A DNA stretch of 64,000 nucleotides from Gossypium raimondii (taxonomy: Eukaryota > Streptophyta > Magnoliopsida > Malvales > Malvaceae): positions 62,001-126,000 of the forward strand of contig NC_068577.1 in the NCBI RefSeq assembly GCF_025698545.1, in the 5' to 3' direction. Below are positions 57,201 to 64,000 of this stretch, one piece after another (position 1 is the stretch's first letter; the number at the start of each line of letters is the position of its first letter). The notes below the pieces were generated by a model, which worked only from the letters and a program-made list of their open reading frames with translations, was not told the origin of the DNA and ran no database searches. Both the position numbers and the translations under genes were made by a program.

Positions 57201-59899
57201 AACACTAATTAAATAAACTCACTACCATATAGCAAATAGAGTAAATGCAGGGCAATAAAGTACAAAAGCATAGAAGGCAAAATTATTTTTTTCCTAGAAG
57301 AAGTTTCAACAATCAATTTATTTCTGGATAAGGCAAAACAATGACAACTAATGTTGTCAGGGGCGTTACACGCAGTCAAGGCACAAACTCCTTTATATAG
57401 CCTGAGGTGCAAAACAAGCCCGCCTAAGTGATATAAAGGTGCTCGCATATAAATAAATATGTGTAAAATGTACGTGAAAAATTATGTAAAACATGATAGA
57501 TAATAACTAGTTAAGACAAATTTTAATATAGTTCATTTATAAATTGAAATCATTGTTCAAGTCTAATAATTAATGAAAAGAATTACAATAGAAAGAAAAA
57601 AATCAGAAATAGAGAAAGAGAAAAAGAATTAAAAGAAGAACAAATAGTACAATAGACTGAGAAAAAGTAAAAACATGTTTACGTTTGCTTGGTAGTGTAA
57701 CTAGTGTTTGTAACTGGTTTGAAGGAGGTTGACGTTTTGAGTTTTCATTATTTAACAAAGTTTTAACATAATAAACTTGACCACTAGTAGGTTTATAAGT
57801 AATAAAATATAAAATTATGGTATTTTGAGTGTTAAAAAAAAAGAAACTTAAAATTTAAAAGTCGGCTTCAGGAAATAAAGTTATTAATGTTAAAACCAAA
57901 AAAAAGGAGTTAAAAGTAGACTTCAGCGGGTATTTGGGTTTTAAAGAAAAAAAATAGAAAACAGTTGAGCTAGCTTTTTTGCCGCCTATGGTTGAAGCCC
58001 AATGCACAAAAAAGCGAACTAGGGCGGGTGCCCAATAAAAATAGCCTCACATGAGAAGGTTGAAGGTGAAATCTTGACTTCTCACAGGGCATTAACACCT
58101 AGGCAGGCACCTTAATAACTGACAACACCAAATTTATCATTGAACAAAATCCAATAAGCCAAAAAAAAACCATTCAATAATATTAGACATTATATGCCAT
58201 GAAAACCAAAGGAAAAAAGCAAATAAACAATTTCTTCAACAGAACCAAACCAGAAAAGCAATTAATCACAAATGCATACAAGGAAGCTTATTGTGCCAAG
58301 TAATAGCATCCAGGCATACATAACAATGTTCTAAAAGGTGAAGGAACCCTCCGAACCTTGAATTAAATACTCAGGTATAGGTACCTGACACAAGCAGAAA
58401 CAGTTCCTTCTTTTCCATGTTTACGGAACGAAACTTATCATACCTAGTACATATTATTCACTCGTGTAATGTAATAGCTACTGTAACGAAGCACATTTTA
58501 ACCAACTTGCAATATAACGAACTTGCATTCCAAGAACCATGACAGTATATGGTAGGAAAGGCTAACAAAGCTTATACCATTTCCACTCATTGAATGAGAT
58601 TGATCTCCTGAGCTTGAAATGAATATGCCCTATAGTGAAAGTAGCAAAAAGAAGATATGTAAGGCATAATAGACAGCATTTGCAGCCTGAAATTTTAAAA
58701 TGCAAATGATACATTATAAAACCTAAAAGATTAACATGTAGCAGACCTGCTGACGAGCTCGCTGTAGCTCTTGCTCAAGTTGAGTCAATTTCAGTCGGCT
58801 ACTCTCCAATTGCTGCACATATGCCTAGATTTTGAATGAAGGAAAAAGGTTAAGAAACAGGGAATACAATAATAAAATTGGTAAACTGAGCTCAATAGAT
58901 ACAAAACAAAAAAGCACACATAGTTTTGCACTTTTCTCCTCTGTTTCTGGTCAGATACCGCTGCTTCTACATTTTTTTGGGGTAAGTTTTTCCTTGCATT
59001 TCAAGGGTCAAACTTCCATATCCATGAAGGCACTTCAAAGAAAATGCAAGGTCAGAGCAAGAAAGTTACTTCATATTTCCAACCAATAACCTCCCCTGGG
59101 GAAATTAACCTTTTTGTGGACACAATAGTGTTTTTCCAACTCTTTTTTTATGGGAGTTTTTCCAATTCTTATAATGTCTTAAGCAGGAAAATCAATCAGC
59201 CTTAGAGATGTGACATAAAGGTGTAATTGCTACATTGTGTTACAAGGGATTTTACAAGTTATCCCTAAATTTATAATAAGACACCAAAATACTGCACCTT
59301 GATAGATGATTGCAACTTAGAATTTAATAAAAGCTTGCCTATGCAAACATTGATAAAGTTGAAATGATTAAACCAAGTTAGAACCTTTTTCCTTAACCGG
59401 CTTTTTCTTGCAGCCTCACGATTTTGAGCAAGCCTACGCAATGTCTGTAGAAGGGAAAATAATAAGATTATCAATATGATGGTATACGGATAAACTTTTT
59501 TAACAATTTAATATTCTCGTTACCCAATCTAAACACAAAAAAGAGGGAACCTGACCTTCTGATCTGTTTTATCTTTTGATCTATCGCTAGAATCAGAAGC
59601 CACAATAGCATTCATTTGACCTCTTCCAAACTGCACAAAATATTGATGAATTCACAATCACTATTAGCCAGTAGGCATATTCACCAGGACAACATAATTT
59701 GTCTACATATGATTTTTTTTTTTCCTTTTTTATTTCTGAGAGAGAAAAAGTAAAGTTTCGGAATCAATTAGGTGAATTGAAAACTAAAACCCAAAGAATC
59801 AGAGGTTTAAACACTAGCATGAACAAGAGGCATTACCCTTTGATTTTTCTCATCAGTGTCATCTGTTGAAGTATCAGTCCTGGGGCTGGCATCTGCCAT
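54243..59899 (-). CDS. TGA-type bZIP transcription factor, clade II (TGA2/TGA6-like)
   Basis: Eight coding exons on the minus strand: 59899-59837, 59630-59556, 59444-59385, 58824-58747, 58629-58578, 57094-56823, 55253-55002, 54389-54243. Total 332 residues (Arabidopsis TGA2 is about 330); all introns GT-AG. The acidic N terminus MADASPRTDTSTDDTDEK is followed by the basic region at about 47-66 with the N-x7-R pair Asn54/Arg62 (NREAARKSRLRKK). A leucine zipper with Leu72, 79 and 86 comes next, then the DOG1/TGA domain at about 110-332 (GMWKTPAERCFLWIGGFRSSELLK, LTEQQFMGIQKLQQSSQQAE, YMGQMAMAMGKLGTLEGFLLQ) and C-terminal SSLWLARPRE. It should bind TGACG/as-1 motifs in the nucleus with NPR1 in salicylic-acid and detoxification responses. 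The cysteine pair of clade I TGA1/4 is absent. Non-coding 5' exons probably lie further right (60-62 kb) but cannot be placed. Confidence 0.95.
57352..58130. mobile_element. Foldback, hAT-like non-autonomous element in a TGA intron
   Basis: The left end (57352 onward) TGTTGTCAGGGGCGTTACAC and the right end ...GGCACCTTAATAACTGACAACA are inverted (TGTTGTCAG). Both ends carry GCCT/AGGC-rich subterminal repeats (CAAGCCCGCCTAAGTG; CACCTAGGCAGGCACC). Lies in the 1.5 kb intron 57095-58577. An 8 bp target duplication was not found, so the hAT assignment is tentative. Confidence 0.45.
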
Positions 59900-62800
59900 A
59901 CTGGAACCTCCCAATTCTCCCGACCAGCTGATTAGATACAAGATTTGGCAGGATCTCTTTGTAGTGTTTAGCCTGTGACCCTAAAATACCGGCAGAAATA
60001 TTACAATCTGTATACGCAAGTGTCTTACACACAAAGAGGGAGAGATAACTCTAAGGGGCTAAATTTAGTTTGAGAGCTTGAAGTATAAACACAATTTCTT
60101 ATAGGAGATAAATAACTACCTTGCTTAAAGCGCCAAACTGGGCATCAGCTATTGCTTGGGAACTTGACTTTATGTGATTAGATAGATTATCTAAAAGCAA
60201 AAATGATCAAAAATAGATATCATGATAAGATCCGTCACGAAAAGACAAGGAAAATAAATGCTAAATCAGCAAACCATTTCAATTACATAACAAGAAAAAT
60301 GAACAATGCAATATGATGCCAGGTTCAGTAGTAAAAGAAAAAGAAGAAGAAGCAATAACACACTGCCAAAGAAAAATGAACAATACAGAATAAGAATCAT
60401 TTTCCAGAACTCGCCTTTAGGTTTATGCTTTTTTGCAATTATATTTATAGACAAGTACATCATTGAGTTGAAATAAGAGAACATAAAAGAAAAGAAAACT
60501 ATTTATTCCAGATAGTGCATGGAAAAAGGTGCAGAGGACATGGTCCAGCACTAGTTACAACCTACATCCTCAAGAAATAAAGAGTTGAGGAACAGTAGAA
60601 TATCATTCAGCAACCCATGTTACTCATAACAGAAGGTGGTTTCAATAGTCAATGCACCCATGCCACATTAAAAATAAAATAAAATGCAACACATTCTATT
60701 CATAAGAAGTAATAAAATGCATAATGCAATTTCATTTCCCATGACATGAAAAACAAAATGCATTGAATTGTTCATCACTAGAAAGTTGAAGATCATTGCA
60801 TTCTTTGCATAAGATCGATAGCATCCTCAATGTAAAATCCAAGAGATTGCCCAAACGTTCTACAGTTTGAAATTCTAGAAGAGCAAATGGTGTTTGCCTC
60901 TTTACCACTGAAATCCATAAGTCATCAAAACCATTTATTCTAATTTGAAGCAATATGTTTCAAAAAGTAAAGCAACAGGCCCATAACCCAGTGACGAAGA
61001 AAAAGCTAAATAGGAACATTTCATGATGTGTAAGAGGAGATGACTAACATTTCGACATTCTTAGACAGCCTCTATTTATAAGTAAAATATGCCCGGCATC
61101 CCAGATCTGTGATCATACTTGGCCAACCTCATGGCCAGTTAACATGTTTTAAGTCAATATAATACTATTCTTTCCCCAGAAATGCATAAGTCAAATTAGC
61201 AACAAAGAAGACAACATAACGCTAATAAACTCCCGGACTCAACCCTCTAAGGAATACTAACGTTACCCTATACTACACTTACAGCCATGAATTATACACA
61301 GGCACCAAATTTCCAATGCAAACTACTTAGTTATATACCTATGATGAACCAATTCTAACTTCTATCAATAACCAAAGAGATTAAGAGGTAGCCAACACAA
61401 AACTCATATGAGAGAAGTTAAACATCGATAACTATTACAAAATAGTTAATAGAAACCTCATAAACACTATAGAATCAAAATAAAAGTAAAAAGAAATACC
61501 TGGGATTGGAAAAGGATACAAAAGGAACGTAGCTCGAGCAAAGCTGCTACAAAATTCTTCTCATTTTTGCACACCAAAATTCACCGTTCTACTGCCATCA
61601 ATAATCACGAACCATTAATCATCATCCAAGACCGCTTTTTTATTCCCTTTACAAACAAATTCCCACCTGCGCCAGTTCAATTACTTCTACCAAGTCAACC
61701 AAAATATCACGATAACTCCGATAACCTAACCCCCAAAATGAAATCAACAAACTACACTAAATTCAAACTTCTCAAAATTAAACACACACAATCTTAACCT
61801 TTTACCCGTACAATTTTGCAGAGAAAAAAAAATCTAAACGCAAACCAGATAGCAAAATTATCGAATTTTGACAAGAAAAAAAAAGAATTAAGCTGACCTT
61901 GCCTTGGCTCTAAGCTGGAATTCAAAGCACCAAGGATTACATGCAAATAGAAGTACTAAGTAACCAGTTCAGCTTAAGGGGAAATTCTTAAAAAAAAAAA
62001 AAGAGTAACTTTTGAGGAACTAAGCAAAGAAAATGAAAGGGGGAATAATAAAAGAAAAAGAAGAAAGACAACAAAGAAAAAAATGGAATAATGAAAAAGG
62101 GGGTCGCAGCCTGAAAGAGCGGAGGAACGGAATGAGTTAGGGTTTTTAAGACATGGAATGTGTAGTAATAGATTCTCAAACGACGCCGTGTACATAAGGA
62201 ATATAAGAATAAAGGTGACCAAATAAACAGAACCTAAAAATCCGTCCGTTAAAAAAAATTTTCGACCAGTTTTTATTTTAAGAAGAAAAAAGAAAAGCTA
62301 AAGTACTAAAACCTTCGAGAATAATTCGAAAATTAATTCGGCTCTTAGTTAAAAAATGCACTAAACTAATCTTTTAATTTAAAAATAACATTTAATTGGC
62401 CCTTCTAATTTGTCATTTTGTATCGTTAAATATTGATGTGATGTGATCGTTGACGTAAAAATTTTGATAATGTAATGATTGTCGAAGAAAAATATTGACA
62501 TGAAAGGTTTAATTGATTTTTATATTTTACAATGATTTAATTGATTTTAATTATTTTAAGAGGACTTAATTGACTTTTAAAATGGTATAAAATTTATAAA
62601 AAAGTTGTAATTTTAATTTTTAATTGTTTTTAATAATTTGTATATATTTCATAATTTTTTGAAAATTTTATAATATTTTAATAATTGTTAAAACTTTTAA
62701 TAAAATTATAATCACACTTCAAAATCACCCATTAAAATCTAATTCAAACCTTAGAAATAAAATAATAAAATATAGTTTTCTTATATATATATTTTAACTT

Positions 62801-63394
62801 TTACAACTTCTTATACTCTCAATAAAATTTTATATTTTTAAATTTTTATCATTTAAATTATTTTTATATAATTATCTACCATTTCTAATGTTTTAATAAT
62901 ATTTATTTAATATTTTCATTATTTCATAACATATTTTAATAGTTTTTAAAATTTTATGATATTTGATGATAATTAATATTTTAATAGTTTTTAAAACTTT
63001 TCAAAAAAATTGTAATATTTTAATAATTTTTGGCTAAAATTTTTATAATAATTTCAATTTCAATATTTTTGTTTTTCATTTTAGTTATTTTATATAATTT
63101 TCTATGATTTCTAAAATATGGTTAAAATTTTATAATTTCTTGATAATTTTTAAATAATCCTTAAAAATCAATTAAGTCATCCTAAAATTCTTAAAAAATT
63201 AATAACCCCCTTAAAATAACAAAAGAAACAATTAAACCCTCCACAATAGTGTCATGTCAGCACTTAACGGTCTATCAGGGGCTTTAATAGAAATAACAAT
63301 TTGAATGGCCCAATTGACTACATTTTTCAACCAGGTACACAATTGATTTTTGAACTATTTTCAAGAGACTTTTTAGTACTTTAGCAAAAAATAT
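59900..63394. other. TGA 5' region and AT-rich intergenic DNA
   Basis: 59900-62200 probably holds the TGA promoter and 5' UTR, perhaps with UTR introns. The segment 62080-62200 is the most GC-rich part and could be near the transcription start. From about 62250 to 63300 the sequence is low-complexity A/T with runs of TTTTAATATTT. No gene. Confidence 0.45.
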
Positions 63395-64000
63395 ATATTA
63401 AGGGTAAATTACACAATTGATCACCCAACTTTCATAACTTTCATAATTTTCATTTGGGTCCGAAAATAAAAAGTTTACAATATAAGCATTTTCGTTACAT
63501 AATTCTATTATTTTAGTCACTGTCGTTATATACTTTTATCATTTTAGTCATAAAACGCATCTAAGCATACTTGAACCTTTGTCCTCCTACACTAGTAATA
63601 ATGTTGATGCCAATCAAATTAAGATTCAATCAAATTAGTATTTTTCTTTTATCCTTTTATTCGAATGAGATTGCACAAGTCTTACTTGTAGGTCTTAGGG
63701 AGATTGAGGAAGCAAAGTTGGACATAGAAGACGCAAAGCTACTGAAGTTAAAATTTAAATAGGAGCTGGAAAAGCTATAGAGAGTCGCGATGACGCTAAT
63801 CTGTCATATTAGTTAATGAAATGTTTCATTTTGAGCTTGGCTATTTCGATCCTTTCCACTCTAATCCAAAAATATTTTGTAAAGCATCAAACCTAGCTAT
63901 ATAGTTTATAATAGACTTTGTAGATGAGGAAAATGCTAGGGAATATACGAGGGCTAGCTTTAGCAATTTTGTTGAGTAATCACACAACCTAATTGAGGGT
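63395..64000. other. Right edge of the window with a partial foldback arm
   Basis: 63395-63550 (AAGGGTAAATTACACAATTG, then TTGGGTCCGAAAATAAAAAG) resembles the arms of the foldback element at 9868-10645; any partner arm would lie outside or is lost. The 63-residue ORF at 63571-63762 has no domain. Confidence 0.4.

Noticed and set aside
63571-63762. 63-residue ORF near the right edge
   Set aside because: No domain; lies next to a foldback arm in AT-rich DNA.

Overview
This is AT-rich plant nuclear DNA. The genes have many short GT-AG introns, the proteins belong to land-plant families, and the spaces between genes hold plant LTR retrotransposons, MITEs and foldback elements. Protein resemblance and the style of the long LTRs (ends of the type TGTAAC...GTTACA, with clusters of ACACGGCCGTGT) suggest a eudicot of the Malvaceae, possibly cotton (Gossypium). 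The species assignment is inference. Exon models were built by hand from splice sites, reading-frame continuity and remembered family sequences, without transcript data.

Genes from left to right: (1) an UNC93-like membrane protein (+, 1324-2819); (2) a HIRAN-SNF2-RING helicase of the RAD5/HLTF type, SMARCA3-like 1 (-, 3273-7568), tail to tail with gene 1; (3) a short CLE peptide precursor with an unusual CLE motif (+, 12301-12537); (4) a UBAC2-like rhomboid pseudoprotease with a C-terminal UBA domain (-, 15757-27527), stretched over 11.8 kb by transposon-loaded introns and containing one apparent GC-AG intron; (5) a family GH31 glycosidase resembling heteroglycan glucosidase 1 and bacterial sulfoquinovosidases (+, 40142-44328); (6) a secreted subtilase of the SBT5 type with 11 exons (-, 45443-51473); (7) a clade II TGA bZIP transcription factor resembling TGA2/TGA6 (-, 54243-59899). 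All seven have open reading frames across the proposed joins, with lengths normal for their families where I know them. They are unrelated in function and do not form a cluster.

Transposon layer: 28-39 kb is a retrotransposon graveyard. It holds a solo LTR with intact TSD (28628-31017), a LINE RNase H remnant, a stack of nested LTRs (32202-38311) ending in a second solo LTR with intact TSD (33594-36180), and the 3' end of a copia element (38312-39122). Intron 4 of the UBAC2 gene contains a decayed copia polyprotein. A 1 kb TRIM-like element interrupts its reverse transcriptase, and the target duplication can still be read. Four copies of one palindromic MITE family lie in promoters or introns of four different genes.

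The signal least explained by standard annotation is that three long LTRs carry a cluster of short, nearly perfect palindromes at about the same distance (roughly 220-480 bp) from the LTR 3' end. The palindrome core differs between families (TGTCTCGAGACA or CACACGGCCGTGTG), which suggests a position-conserved structural element. No CRISPR array, rRNA, organelle insert or bacterial-type system was seen.
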